A stretch of DNA of 64,000 nt from Zygaena filipendulae (GCA_907165275.2 OU015671.1:10075001-10139000); one strand, 5' to 3'. Positions 52,807 through 63,645 are shown, counted from the first letter of the stretch. Notes: a model not told the origin generated them from the sequence alone. Translations and numbers: made by a program.

Positions 52807-53023
52807 TCCTACTAATATAATAAACGCGAAAGTTTGTATGTATATGGATGGATGGATGGATGGATGTTTGTTACTCTTTCACGCAAAAACTACTGGATGG
52901 ATTTAAATGAAACTTTACAATAATATAGCTTATACATCAGATTAACACATAGGGTACTTTTTATCCCGGAATTCCCGCGGGAACTCTGAAATTAACGCCG
53001 GTGAAACCGCGGGGCACAACTAG
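52807..53023 (+). mobile_element. CCGCGG Helitron-like repeat, subfamily a with GGAT microsatellite
   Basis: A|TCCTACTAATATAATAAACG at 52807, about five GGAT units at 52846-52866, CTAG at 53020-53023 before T. It is closely related to 11479-11720 throughout. Confidence 0.82.
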
Positions 53024-53552
53024 TGGATTATAAATTCCGCCATAAATCAAATTGGATCCAAAATAAAATCGACACGAATTTTCCTATGAAAGTAAAATGT
53101 GTATATGTATATGTTTGAGTCGTAAAAAATTTGCGAATCTATGTGTTTATTTACTTATTCCCGTATTGACGGATGTTTCTGACGTTATAACATTTTATTT
53201 GTTTTATTTTCAATATCGGTGCTGTTATTTCACACATTTCGCATATTTTCGACTATCTGATACAACGACGTAAATATACTCATTGGTACACCCGCGCACT
53301 GCGTCAGACATTATTAGTTGGACAATTAACTATTGAGACGGATTTGTAATGATTCAACCAAACATTACCGCTCAAAGACCGCAAAAAGTCGCTTCAGTAC
53401 GAATGAAGCCATAAATGAAAAATGAATTTGGAATTAGATACTATATAGCTAAAGGTATCTGAACAATAACTGTCTTTAGGTAGTTGGCAGTTATGTAGGT
53501 ACAGTGGGCAACATAGACAAGTATACCACCTTTTAAAATTTACAATATTTTT

Positions 53553-53699
53553 AAAACGTCTGTATGACGTTATAAGTTCCCGTTCTTGCAGCTCCAAAAA
53601 ATAAAAAAAATAAAAAAAAATTAATAAAAAATTTTTGTATGCGAAAAAGACAACTTATAACTGCAAAAACGGCAACTTATTACGTCATACAGACGTTTT
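53553..53699. mobile_element. Palindromic MITE (147 bp)
   Basis: AAAACGTCTGTATGACGTTA and TTACGTCATACAGACGTTTT are inverted; the inner TTCTTGCAG and CTGCAAAAA continue the stem. Confidence 0.65.
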
Positions 53700-53850
53700 A
53701 TAATAATAATAATAATACAATTTTATTTCAGATATGAAAATCCCTAGATTATTAGTACCAGATTAGTAAAAATTATTTTGACTTAATTACTATATTAGTA
53801 CTGTTAGTTATTATAATAATAATAATAATAATAATAATCATTTATTCATC
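53700..53850. repeat. AAT microsatellites
   Basis: Runs of AAT at about 53700-53716 and 53812-53838, the latter followed by TCATTTATTCATCTCCAC, as in a minus-oriented LINE tail. Confidence 0.5.
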
Positions 53851-54474
53851 TCCACAAATTAAGTACATGAAGTGTTTTAATCAAGAAAAGTAGGAGATCT
53901 GGAGCCTAATCTAGGATAACCTGTATTATAGGTCTCCAGGTTCCGAACTTAAAAACTATTATTAGTAGGTACAAAATATAAAATAAAAATAAACCGGGAT
54001 AGAGACTTACCGCCGCACTCAGAGTCGTTCATTAAAATAACGTTAATCGGCCCATAACTAATGCTACTTAAAACCTCTAGTGACAATTAAATCGCCGTAG
54101 CTCCCAGAGACAAAAATTTAATGTTGATTAGTAGATTGACAACTATATGTAAGCATAGGGCGGTACACCCTATCGAAATGCGTATCGATAAAGTGCGACA
54201 TTGCCACATGCATAAACTCATGGAAATGATACTTTTGTTTTTGTAGTTTTTATGAGGTGAAGTTATTATTTTTCTTTAGAAATAATTAATTGCGTTAATT
54301 TACTATTACTTTAATCGGAAATAATAATTGATTTCAATAAAATTAAATCGTGAATGCCATGACTTTTGTGATATGACAACATTGAACGCCGCCATTTTCA
54401 TTTTTCAATTACCTACGTCAAATCAGTCCGCGAAATTTTTCAAATTGGAATAGCCGCCACTATTAAAGGTCTGT

Positions 54475-54589
54475 CCACATTCGCGCGCGAACCGCGCGCC
54501 AAGCCGCGAAACACCCGCGAACCATGATTCTACACTTATAGTTCGCGGGTGTTTCGCGGCTTCGCGCGCGAACTACGCGCGAATGTGGA
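54475..54589. repeat. GC-rich palindrome upstream of the Harbinger Myb gene, copy 1
   Basis: TCCACATTCGCGCGCGAAC and GCCGCGAAACACCCGCGAAC on the left face GTTCGCGGGTGTTTCGCGGC and CGCGCGAATGTGGA on the right. It is a near-perfect stem of about 50 bp per arm with a loop around TGATTCTACACTTATA. It ends 73 bp before the ATG. Confidence 0.8.
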
Positions 54590-54661
54590 GAGCGCTTGAA
54601 GTAGAAGAAGGAGAATTCGTCTTTAGTTATATAATAATAATTTGAAATTATTGTATAAAAA

Positions 54662-55695
54662 ATGGTGAGTATTAAGTAATTATTATTGGTTTCATATTGT
54701 TAAAAGATAAAAATATGTTAGGCATGTATTTATATGGTTTTCTTTATATTTCAGGAGCAAAATAAAACACAAAGCAAATGAGTTGCAAACTTTACCCCGG
54801 ACGAAAAATTTTTATTTGCACATTAATTAAACATCGATAATTGAATAAAAACTGATCGACGGAAAGTCAGTTTTAAAGAAAAAATGGCCTGGATTTCAGT
54901 CACTGACGAGTTCAATAGTAATGCACTTGTATACAAGGTATTGTATTACTTGTATATACTTGTATTCTAGTTATTGCTTGTATACACTTTTTGTTAATAT
55001 AACTAGAACTAATTATTTTTTTTTTTACTTGCAGCGTGATGTAACTACATTAAAAAGAGCATGGGATAACCTTAAGGCTATGGCCCGTAAAAGCAAGGCT
55101 ATCTTTTAAAAACTAGAGGTGGACCATCAAATCCACCACCTCAACCGAAGCATAATAGAAAAGGTAACATTCAATAACAACTCAACAGGGCTGGGCAAAA
55201 TACCAAGTTGTAATTGAAATCCTTTTATTATAAATGTGAAACTTAGTTTGTTTATTTGTTACGTTTTCACACCTTAATGGCTTAACCGATCAACATGAAA
55301 TTTTGCATACACATTTTCACCGGTACAGAGAAAAACATAGGGTACTTTTTATCTGGGAATTCCTGTGGGATCTTTGAGATTTCCACAGGTGAATCTCTGA
55401 AACGGTTGAACCTATTTGAACGGGACTTTCTCTGACAATTAAATGATGTTATAAGGTGTAAATTATGCTACTTTGGAGTTCTTGCGGAAATTCAGAAACT
55501 CAAACGGGTGGAATCGCAGGGCACAGCTAATGTGTGTTATAATATGTATTCGAAAATATGTAGTTCTAATGAGTGTATTTTTTTAGTTGGAGACATTAAA
55601 ACAAGCTGCTGAGAGAGCTGCTGAGTTTGAGGAAGAAAAAAATTAAGCTATTGTAGATGGCAAAACTAGAGCTAGCTGAATTAAAAAAAAACTAG
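54662..55695 (+). pseudogene. Harbinger Myb/SANT-like protein gene, copy 1, decayed
   Basis: PIF/Harbinger elements encode a Myb/SANT-like DNA-binding partner that brings the transposase to the ends. Visible parts: ATG at 54662-54664 before a GTGAGT donor; exon 54755-54937 with NFTPDEKFLFAH and KEKMAWISVTDEFNS, containing three in-frame stops; exon from 55035 with RDVTTLKRAWDNLKAMARKS ending in TAA at 55107-55109. A frame change follows, after which KTRGGPSNPPPQP is readable. A later exon from 55587 gives LETLKQAAERAAEFEEEK, a coiled-coil-like tail, again with a stop. The WxxLK and GGP patterns fit the Myb_DNA-bind_5 family. Confidence 0.82.
55220..55530 (+). mobile_element. CCGCGG Helitron-like repeat inside Harbinger copy 1
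   Basis: A|TCCTTTTATTATAAATGTG at 55220. Two hairpin modules (TGGGAATTCCTGTGGG and AATCGCAGGGCACAG) follow, ending CTAA at 55530. It lies in a Myb gene intron. Confidence 0.65.
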
Positions 55696-55815
55696 AATTA
55701 CAATAATAAAATTATTTATTTTAAATGAAATAGTTTTATTTTATTTATTTAAAATTCAGGCAGGTAGTTGAAGCAGCTGATAGGTGCCTGTATCCAGTTA
55801 TACATTACTATTTTT

Positions 55816-55914
55816 CTATCTTTTGTTTCTAATATTTGTCCAGTCTGTTTTCAAATAATAATTGTAAGGTGCCAAGACTTCTTCCGGTAGCCCATTCCAA
55901 GGTGCAACCACTCT
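55816..55914 (-). pseudogene. Possible LINE reverse transcriptase tail fragment
   Basis: RVVAPWNGLPEEVLAPYNYY, then LKTDWTNIRNKR and a stop. It resembles the (R)V(V)..WN.LPE.V..A....FK..LD tail of many animal LINE proteins. It is a single short match and could be chance. An identical copy lies at 59217-59315. Confidence 0.4.
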
Positions 55915-56029
55915 GTAAGTAAAAATTGTTATTACACCTTAAAAAAACAAATAACAAACAAAATCTGAGTGTAACCAATTCTTTTTTTATTATTTTATGG
56001 TTTTTAATCTATAAATTTATACATATAAA

Positions 56030-56449
56030 TAAAATTGAAGTGTCTGTTTGTGATTCCAAATTAACAGTTTTTCACTCAATGCATATGAAAGTATAATATA
56101 ATCCTACTAATATTATAAATGTGAAAGTGTGGATGTTTGGATGTTTGTTACTCAATCACGCAAAAACGGCTGAACGGATTTAGATGAAATTTGGCATGCA
56201 CGTTGTCAGGGTCAGGTACAGAGAAGGACATAGGGTACTTTTTATCCCGGAATTCCCTTCGGTAACTTTGAAATTACCGCGGGTGAAACCGTCTGTCTGT
56301 TTGTTCTGTCTAAAACAGCTAGACCGATTTTAACGGGACTTTCAGGCAAATAGCTGATGTTATAACGAAGAATAAAACTATTTTAAAAGAAAATCGTTCC
56401 TGCGGGGATTCCGAAACTCATGTGGAGTAAAACCGTGGGGCACAGCTAG
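56030..56449 (+). mobile_element. Nested CCGCGG repeats inside Harbinger copy 1
   Basis: A subfamily c element (ATAAATAAAATTGAAGTGTC start, CTAG end at 56449) is interrupted at 56102-56289 by a subfamily a element (A|TCCTACTAATATTATAAATG). The inner copy has lost its last bases at GGTGAAACCG. Confidence 0.68.
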
Positions 56450-56639
56450 TTATTCATAAAAAGTTATCTATACCTAACTAGTTATCTCTAAAAAATCTCT
56501 CAACTATGGATTGCCTGAACAAGAACCATTACTATTGGGATTTTCTTATGTATATCATTTATGTTAGGTATGAGGTTATAATATGATCAGAATCACAATC
56601 GCAATAGTGATCTATTGTCAGTATAAAGCAGGAGTTCAT

Positions 56640-57138
56640 CTAATGGTAATGAGATATTGTGAAATGTAGCACACACACAAATTACAGCCACAACTGTGTC
56701 TAATTTGATACTCATACTCACTTGAAGATATGGAAACTTCCTTTTCCAAATACTAAAAACTCTCAACAGTATTTTTCGTTTTGATTACTGATATGGCTTT
56801 TATTGTACTTTTCTTGACTGTTTGAATTAGAACAAGAATGGTGTTAAACGCACATCATTTACCTACTACATAATCACTCACCAAGCAGTATACCTTGCAA
56901 TACACCTGACAGCTGTTTTAGTGCACTACTATAATGAATAAAACTATCATGAGTTCGCTAGGCCATCGAGCTACAACTTTAAAAAATCCAAATTCGGGCC
57001 TGTTACTGCCTGAACATTAAAAGAAAACAATCCTCTTCTATGATATTCCACCAGGACTTCTTATTTTAATATGTGTAGCACATGACACCTGGAAGTCCAG
57101 CAATTCGTAAACTCAATAAAATCTTCTAGGTCAGACAT
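56640..57138 (-). pseudogene. HARBI1-like Harbinger transposase, copy 1, decayed
   Basis: Minus strand ATG at 57136-57138 (MSDLEDFIEF). RGLFSFNVQAVTGPNLDF matches the conserved segment before the second catalytic Asp. After frame changes come VVARWP and then THDSFIHYSSALK (the RWPGS-HDS.I motif), a GGTGAGT donor, and IWKRKFPYLQ with AVICVCATFHNIS, the C-terminal F.RLK/HN region of DDE_Tnp_4. At least two frameshifts and a stop (HILK*) are present. Intact proteins are about 350-400 aa; most of the first third is missing. Confidence 0.82.
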
Positions 57139-57875
57139 CCTTTGCTAATTACTGTGACGTGATCGACGCCCTAAAAGTTTAAAAAATCCAACTTTGGTTT
57201 TGAAATTTTAACAACAAAAACAAACATAACCTTACTTTTAAATGTCAAAAATCTCCAATTAAGTCTTAAGTAAGGGTCAGGCGCCACTTAAAGTTAATCC
57301 TCATTAAACGTGATTAATGGAGGATTAACTGTCTCTGAGAGTGAATTTTTTTTAATCCTTACTTAAAATCCGTTAAGTAACCATTAAATCGACTCTGAGT
57401 GCGGCGGTTACCGCCGCACTCAGAGTCGTTCATTAAAATAACGTTAATCGGCCCATAACTAATGCTACTTAAAACCTCTAGTGACAATTAAATCGCCGTA
57501 GCTCCCAGAGACAAAAATTTAATGTTGATTAGTAGATTGACAACTATATGTAAGCATAGGGCGGTACACCCTATCGAAATGCGTATCGATAAAGTGCGAC
57601 ATTGCCACATGCATAAACTCATGGAAATGATACTTTTGTTTTTGTAGTTTTTATGAGGTGAAGTTATTATTTTTCTTTAGAAATAATTAATTGCGTTAAT
57701 TTACTATTACTTTAATCGGAAATAATAATTGATTTCAATAAAATTAAATCGTGAATGCCATGACTTTTGTGATATGACAACATTGAACGCCGCCATTTTC
57801 ATTTTTCAATTACCTACGTCAAATCAGTCCGCGAAATTTTTCAAATTGGAATAGCCGCCACTATTAAAGGTCTGT

Positions 57876-57990
57876 CCACATTCGCGCGCGAACCGCGCGC
57901 CAAGCCGCGAAACACCCGCGAACCATGATTCTACACTTATAGTTCGCGGGTGTTTCGCGGCTTCGCGCGCGAACTACGCGCGAATGTGGA
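57876..57990. repeat. GC-rich palindrome upstream of the Harbinger Myb gene, copy 2
   Basis: Same stem-loop as at 54475-54589, 3401 bp downstream. Confidence 0.8.
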
Positions 57991-58062
57991 GAGCGCTTGA
58001 AGTAGAAGAAGGAGAATTCGTCTTTAGTTATATAATAATAATTTGAAATTATTGTATAAAAA

Positions 58063-59096
58063 ATGGTGAGTATTAAGTAATTATTATTGGTTTCATATTG
58101 TTAAAAGATAAAAATATGTTAGGCATGTATTTATATGGTTTTCTTTATATTTCAGGAGCAAAATAAAACACAAAGCAAATGAGTTGCAAACTTTACCCCG
58201 GACGAAAAATTTTTATTTGCACATTAATTAAACATCGATAATTGAATAAAAACTGATCGACGGAAAGTCAGTTTTAAAGAAAAAATGGCCTGGATTTCAG
58301 TCACTGACGAGTTCAATAGTAATGCACTTGTATACAAGGTATTGTATTACTTGTATATACTTGTATTCTAGTTATTGCTTGTATACACTTTTTGTTAATA
58401 TAACTAGAACTAATTATTTTTTTTTTTACTTGCAGCGTGATGTAACTACATTAAAAAGAGCATGGGATAACCTTAAGGCTATGGCCCGTAAAAGCAAGGC
58501 TATCTTTTAAAAACTAGAGGTGGACCATCAAATCCACCACCTCAACCGAAGCATAATAGAAAAGGTAACATTCAATAACAACTCAACAGGGCTGGGCAAA
58601 ATACCAAGTTGTAATTGAAATCCTTTTATTATAAATGTGAAACTTAGTTTGTTTATTTGTTACGTTTTCACACCTTAATGGCTTAACCGATCAACATGAA
58701 ATTTTGCATACACATTTTCACCGGTACAGAGAAAAACATAGGGTACTTTTTATCTGGGAATTCCTGTGGGATCTTTGAGATTTCCACAGGTGAATCTCTG
58801 AAACGGTTGAACCTATTTGAACGGGACTTTCTCTGACAATTAAATGATGTTATAAGGTGTAAATTATGCTACTTTGGAGTTCTTGCGGAAATTCAGAAAC
58901 TCAAACGGGTGGAATCGCAGGGCACAGCTAATGTGTGTTATAATATGTATTCGAAAATATGTAGTTCTAATGAGTGTATTTTTTTAGTTGGAGACATTAA
59001 AACAAGCTGCTGAGAGAGCTGCTGAGTTTGAGGAAGAAAAAAATTAAGCTATTGTAGATGGCAAAACTAGAGCTAGCTGAATTAAAAAAAAACTAG
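58063..59096 (+). pseudogene. Harbinger Myb/SANT-like protein gene, copy 2, decayed
   Basis: Duplicate of 54662-55695 with the same ATG (58063), exons (58156-58338; 58436-58510; from 58988) and disabling changes. The shared lesions show that the pair arose by copying an already dead element. Confidence 0.82.
58621..58931 (+). mobile_element. CCGCGG Helitron-like repeat inside Harbinger copy 2
   Basis: Same insertion as 55220-55530, carried along by the tandem duplication. Confidence 0.65.
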
Positions 59097-59216
59097 AATT
59101 ACAATAATAAAATTATTTATTTTAAATGAAATAGTTTTATTTTATTTATTTAAAATTCAGGCAGGTAGTTGAAGCAGCTGATAGGTGCCTGTATCCAGTT
59201 ATACATTACTATTTTT

Positions 59217-59315
59217 CTATCTTTTGTTTCTAATATTTGTCCAGTCTGTTTTCAAATAATAATTGTAAGGTGCCAAGACTTCTTCCGGTAGCCCATTCCA
59301 AGGTGCAACCACTCT
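59217..59315 (-). pseudogene. Possible LINE tail fragment, second copy
   Basis: Same reading as 55816-55914. Confidence 0.38.
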
Positions 59316-59430
59316 GTAAGTAAAAATTGTTATTACACCTTAAAAAAACAAATAACAAACAAAATCTGAGTGTAACCAATTCTTTTTTTATTATTTTATG
59401 GTTTTTAATCTATAAATTTATACATATAAA

Positions 59431-59850
59431 TAAAATTGAAGTGTCTGTTTGTGATTCCAAATTAACAGTTTTTCACTCAATGCATATGAAAGTATAATAT
59501 AATCCTACTAATATTATAAATGTGAAAGTGTGGATGTTTGGATGTTTGTTACTCAATCACGCAAAAACGGCTGAACGGATTTAGATGAAATTTGGCATGC
59601 ACGTTGTCAGGGTCAGGTACAGAGAAGGACATAGGGTACTTTTTATCCCGGAATTCCCTTCGGTAACTTTGAAATTACCGCGGGTGAAACCGTCTGTCTG
59701 TTTGTTCTGTCTAAAACAGCTAGACCGATTTTAACGGGACTTTCAGGCAAATAGCTGATGTTATAACGAAGAATAAAACTATTTTAAAAGAAAATCGTTC
59801 CTGCGGGGATTCCGAAACTCATGTGGAGTAAAACCGTGGGGCACAGCTAG
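59431..59850 (+). mobile_element. Nested CCGCGG repeats inside Harbinger copy 2
   Basis: Same c-in-which-a nest as 56030-56449. Confidence 0.68.
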
Positions 59851-60040
59851 TTATTCATAAAAAGTTATCTATACCTAACTAGTTATCTCTAAAAAATCTC
59901 TCAACTATGGATTGCCTGAACAAGAACCATTACTATTGGGATTTTCTTATGTATATCATTTATGTTAGGTATGAGGTTATAATATGATCAGAATCACAAT
60001 CGCAATAGTGATCTATTGTCAGTATAAAGCAGGAGTTCAT

Positions 60041-60539
60041 CTAATGGTAATGAGATATTGTGAAATGTAGCACACACACAAATTACAGCCACAACTGTGT
60101 CTAATTTGATACTCATACTCACTTGAAGATATGGAAACTTCCTTTTCCAAATACTAAAAACTCTCAACAGTATTTTTCGTTTTGATTACTGATATGGCTT
60201 TTATTGTACTTTTCTTGACTGTTTGAATTAGAACAAGAATGGTGTTAAACGCACATCATTTACCTACTACATAATCACTCACCAAGCAGTATACCTTGCA
60301 ATACACCTGACAGCTGTTTTAGTGCACTACTATAATGAATAAAACTATCATGAGTTCGCTAGGCCATCGAGCTACAACTTTAAAAAATCCAAATTCGGGC
60401 CTGTTACTGCCTGAACATTAAAAGAAAACAATCCTCTTCTATGATATTCCACCAGGACTTCTTATTTTAATATGTGTAGCACATGACACCTGGAAGTCCA
60501 GCAATTCGTAAACTCAATAAAATCTTCTAGGTCAGACAT
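60041..60539 (-). pseudogene. HARBI1-like Harbinger transposase, copy 2, decayed
   Basis: Duplicate of 56640-57138, with ATG at 60537-60539 and the same frameshifts and stop. Confidence 0.82.
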
Positions 60540-60901
60540 CCTTTGCTAATTACTGTGACGTGATCGACGCCCTAAAAGTTTAAAAAATCCAACTTTGGTT
60601 TTGAAATTTTAACAACAAAAACAAACATAACCTTACTTTTAAATGTCAAAAATCTCCAATTAAGTCTTAAGTAAGGGTCAGGCGCCACTTAAAGTTAATC
60701 CTCATTAAACGTGATTAATGGAGGATTAACTGTCTCTGAGAGTGAATTTTTTTTAATCCTTACTTAAAATCCGTTAAGTAACCATTAAATCGACTCTGAG
60801 TGCGGCGGTTACAGTTCTAAGTATGAGCGTGTGCATGGGTGAATTTGTGAGATTTATTATAAATTATAATTACAAAATATTTTATTATTATTGCTATTTT
60901 T

Positions 60902-61041
60902 AGGCTGCACCCCTCACAACTCGCACCCAATGGTTTAGGATTGGACTATCGTACCTCGTTCCCGCTGCTTTCAGGATGCTGTTGTTGCTACTCCGCAGAC
61001 GCTGCATTAAAGACGCTGTTTTACAAATATTATAAATTTTA
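60902..61041 (+). other. GC-richer exon-like block, unidentified
   Basis: Preceded by GCTATTTTTAG, an acceptor-like AG, and open to a stop at 61039-61041. The reading includes RTQWFRIGLSYLVPAAFRML and RRRCIKDAVLQIL, and it starts 90 bp after the second Harbinger element. I do not recognise it. It may be a remnant of another element or a chance frame. Confidence 0.25.
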
Positions 61042-61574
61042 AGAGGTGCTGTACTTGTCTATATGGCCCACTGTACCTATGTGCAGTGATAGGTCACTGC
61101 AATTTAAGGACCCTTATTGCATTTTCAAATCAACCAATGCACGTTCTACGAGTATATGCAATGTGTTACTGAATTAACTGAAAACTAGAAAGTAGTTTGT
61201 TCAGAATCGACTTCCGAATCGATCGCACTTCGTTTTAATATAGGTTATATTTTTCTTTTTTACCAGCCCATGTCTAAATTATTTATAATACAATATTTGG
61301 CGCGTACGCCGCCTGGCGCCCGTAGCATACAAATCGAATCGGTCATTGACACTTAGGCGCGGGCGTAGCACTTGAAATTTCGTAGATAGGTCACCTCCAA
61401 ACTAATGTCGAATAACTTTTAGACTATTATTTTTTTGGGCATAATTTATATTTTAATCATAATATTATTGTTTATTTTTGGAAATATGTAGGTATTATTT
61501 AAATATGTTATATATGTTGTACACGTTTTTAAGTATGTATCAGGTTTTTGGTCAATTCATTAACACGTTGTATA

Positions 61575-61757
61575 ATACAAGCCGTTTCACCCGCAGTGAT
61601 TTCAGAGTTCCCGCGGAAATTTCGAGATAAAAGTGCCCTATTTCTTCTGTGTGTCTCTGACAAAGTGTACGCAAAATTTCATGATGATCAGTTGAGCCGT
61701 TAAGGCGTGAAAGAGAACAAACAAACAAACTCACTTTCGCATTTATATAGTAAGTAT
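61575..61757 (-). mobile_element. CCGCGG Helitron-like repeat
   Basis: Reverse 3' part GCCGTTTCACCCGCAGTGAT, TTCAGAGTTCCCGCGG, then TTGAGCCGTTAAGGCGTGAA and a 5' end TATATAGTAAG. CTAG is missing. Confidence 0.6.
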
Positions 61758-61934
61758 ACCTACTCTTACATCTCGGAAAAAACCTGATCCCAAGCTCGAT
61801 GTGCTTTTCAACGAAGTTACACTTCTCTTTGAGCGTTCAGAGTATTAGCAGGAAATGGAAATGACGCGCACTGCACAGCTAACGAAAATTTGGTATGAAT
61901 TTTAAGCTTTCAATTTTCAAATTCATGTCAAGGA

Positions 61935-62270
61935 ATTGGCTAGTTGACAAAATTTTTTCTTTTAGTCCATCGCGTAGATTATTAAAAAAATCTTAATCAA
62001 AAAATAACGGTGATACAATGAGTAGAAATGTCGCGTCACGTCACAACCCGGTGCAGTTTGTAGGTACGGGAAAACCTACCTACCGAATAATGACGCCACG
62101 AGTCCTCCACCCTTAACTTTAAGGCGCTTTATCTAGATACGTTTATTTTCATTAATTTGAAATAGCAAAAAATATGTGTCTATTATTTTTTTGGAACGAA
62201 GTTCCTTAATATTGTCTAACCGATGGACTAAATAGAATTTTGATTTACATACCACGGAAAATACCCAATA
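61935..62270 (-). mobile_element. TGACGTCA-MITE family
   Basis: ATTGGCTAGTTGACAAAATT at one end, AAAAATAACGGTGATACAAT, CGCGTCACGTCACAACCCGG, and AATGACGCCACGAGTCCTCC where one core palindrome has mutated. It ends near TGGACTAAATAGAATTTTGA. Confidence 0.7.
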
Positions 62271-62565
62271 CCCATACTTTTGTCTACGTGCACAAACCTT
62301 TTTTGTTTATGAGACTTCGTTTCTATGTATTCAAAATACAAAATATTGTCTAAAGATTTAACGCTGATAGAAAAAAAATGTGTTCTGCAATCTTTTTCTC
62401 AAGAGAAAGCTGCTCAGCTAAGCACCCTTTAAGTACTTTATCATATTTTATCTAATAATTATAATATGTAGACTAGAGGTAATAAGTTATTTTTCAAAAA
62501 TATATATTTCAAAACTGTATTTCGATATATTTTTGTCGAATTAAATTATCTTGTAAAAATCTATA

Positions 62566-62777
62566 GTTAACCCACATTGGAGAAATTTTGAGTAAATCGT
62601 GTTTCAAAAGTATAGCGCCATTTTGTGTCAACATTTTTTATGATCAATATTTAGTTACATATTTAAGCAGTGTAATAAGGCAAACACGTAATTAAAAAAC
62701 GTTCCCCAACTCTCAATAAATCGTTCTGAATCAATAACTTAATTTTGTGGGTTAACATGTTATTGCTTATCTGTGTC
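62566..62777. mobile_element. GATAAGCAATA inverted-repeat MITE, second copy
   Basis: AGTTAACCCACATTGGAGAA on the left and TGTGGGTTAACATGTTATTG with CTTATC on the right. The interior is the reverse complement of 22574-22803 (ATAGCGCCATTTTGTGTCAA). The left outer end lacks the GATAAGCAATA block. Confidence 0.68.
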
Positions 62778-62895
62778 CAAATATTTTAAATAAGTAGGTA
62801 TAGTTTGTAAGTTTGGCGTACGAGAGGGTAATTACATTACACTGATAAATAGAAAAAAAAAGGAAATACAGTATTACTCACTGATCATAAATAAT

Positions 62896-62980
62896 ATGAT
62901 ACCTTTTATTTCAATAACAAGAATCCCTAAAGGATTTTCAAAATCAACGCGCGTTAAGTCGCAAAGGGAACATCTAGTTA
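62896..62980 (+). mobile_element. CCGCGG Helitron-like remnant
   Basis: CTTTTATTTCAATAACAAGA, AATCAACGCGCGTTAAGTCG and GGGAACATCTAG, strongly decayed. Confidence 0.4.
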
Positions 62981-63041
62981 AAAATTTAGTCCTACTCAGA
63001 CCGAGATGACTGACATAGAAATAAAATTGAAGTCTCTGTCT

Positions 63042-63375
63042 GTAATGGGGATGTGGACTACTTTTGAAAATCAAAATTCTAATTAGTCCGTCAGTTAGAA
63101 AATAAAAAAAACAGTAGACACGTATTTTTTGGTTTTTCAAATAAATTAAAATATACAGAGATAAAGCGCATTAAAGTTTAAGGTGAGGGGGTCCTGACGT
63201 CACTAACCGATAAAACCGCCATACAAACTGTCAGAATAGTGACGTCACGCGCAATTTCAACTCAATGTATCGCCGTTATTTTTTGATTACGTAAAAAAAA
63301 TAAAAAATACGTGTCCAATATTTTCTTTATTTTTTATTTTTTTTATTTATTTAAGACGAAAAATAAAAATTAGTC
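63042..63375 (+). mobile_element. TGACGTCA-MITE family, near-complete copy
   Basis: TAATGGGGATGTGGACTACT at the left and TTAGTCAACATGCCCATTT at the right are inverted. The core is GTCCTGACGTCACTAACCGA and TAGTGACGTCACGCGCAATT. Confidence 0.75.
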
Positions 63376-63386
63376 AACATGCCCAT

Positions 63387-63645
63387 TTCAAATTAACAGC
63401 TTTTCAGTAAATGCATACGAAAGTATATACGGTACTAACATTAATTTTTTTTTCTGTTTGTCTGTCTGTCGGTCTGTCTGTCTGTCTGTTTGTTCCGGGT
63501 AATCTCTGAAACGGCTAGACCGATTTTAACGGGACTTTCACTGGCACATAGCTGATGTTATAAGGAGTAACTTAGACTACTTTTGTCCCGGAATTCTCAC
63601 GGGATCTCCGAAAATAACGCGGGTGAAACCGCGGGGAACAGCTAG
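63387..63645 (+). mobile_element. CCGCGG Helitron-like repeat, subfamily c
   Basis: AAATTAACAGCTTTTCAGTA, a GTCT run near 63450-63490, ACGGCTAGACCGATTTTAAC, and GGTGAAACCGCGGGGAACAG with CTAG ending at 63645 before T. Confidence 0.75.

Larger units (their letters stand above)
54010..57407. mobile_element. PIF/Harbinger transposon, copy 1 (3398 bp)
   Basis: Terminal inverted repeats CCGCCGCACTCAGAGTCG, flanked by TTA at 54007-54009 and 57408-57410 (TWA target of the PIF/Harbinger superfamily). It carries the two genes typical of the superfamily, both decayed: a Myb/SANT-like gene on plus (54662-55695) and a HARBI1-like DDE transposase on minus (about 56640-57138). It also hosts Helitron-like insertions at 55220-55530 and 56030-56449. 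It is followed directly by a copy that matches at every place I compared. Confidence 0.9.
57411..60808. mobile_element. PIF/Harbinger transposon, copy 2 (3398 bp), direct tandem
   Basis: Starts immediately after the TTA at 57408-57410 and ends before TTA at 60809-60811. It has the same length as copy 1 (offset 3401) and identical sequence wherever I compared it, including nested repeats, stop codons and frameshifts. The layout is TTA-element-TTA-element-TTA. Confidence 0.92.

Noticed and set aside
54921..55109. 62-codon frame taken as a complete gene
   Set aside because: Its first half is intron; only the part from 55035 belongs to the decayed Harbinger Myb gene. The same holds for 58322-58510.
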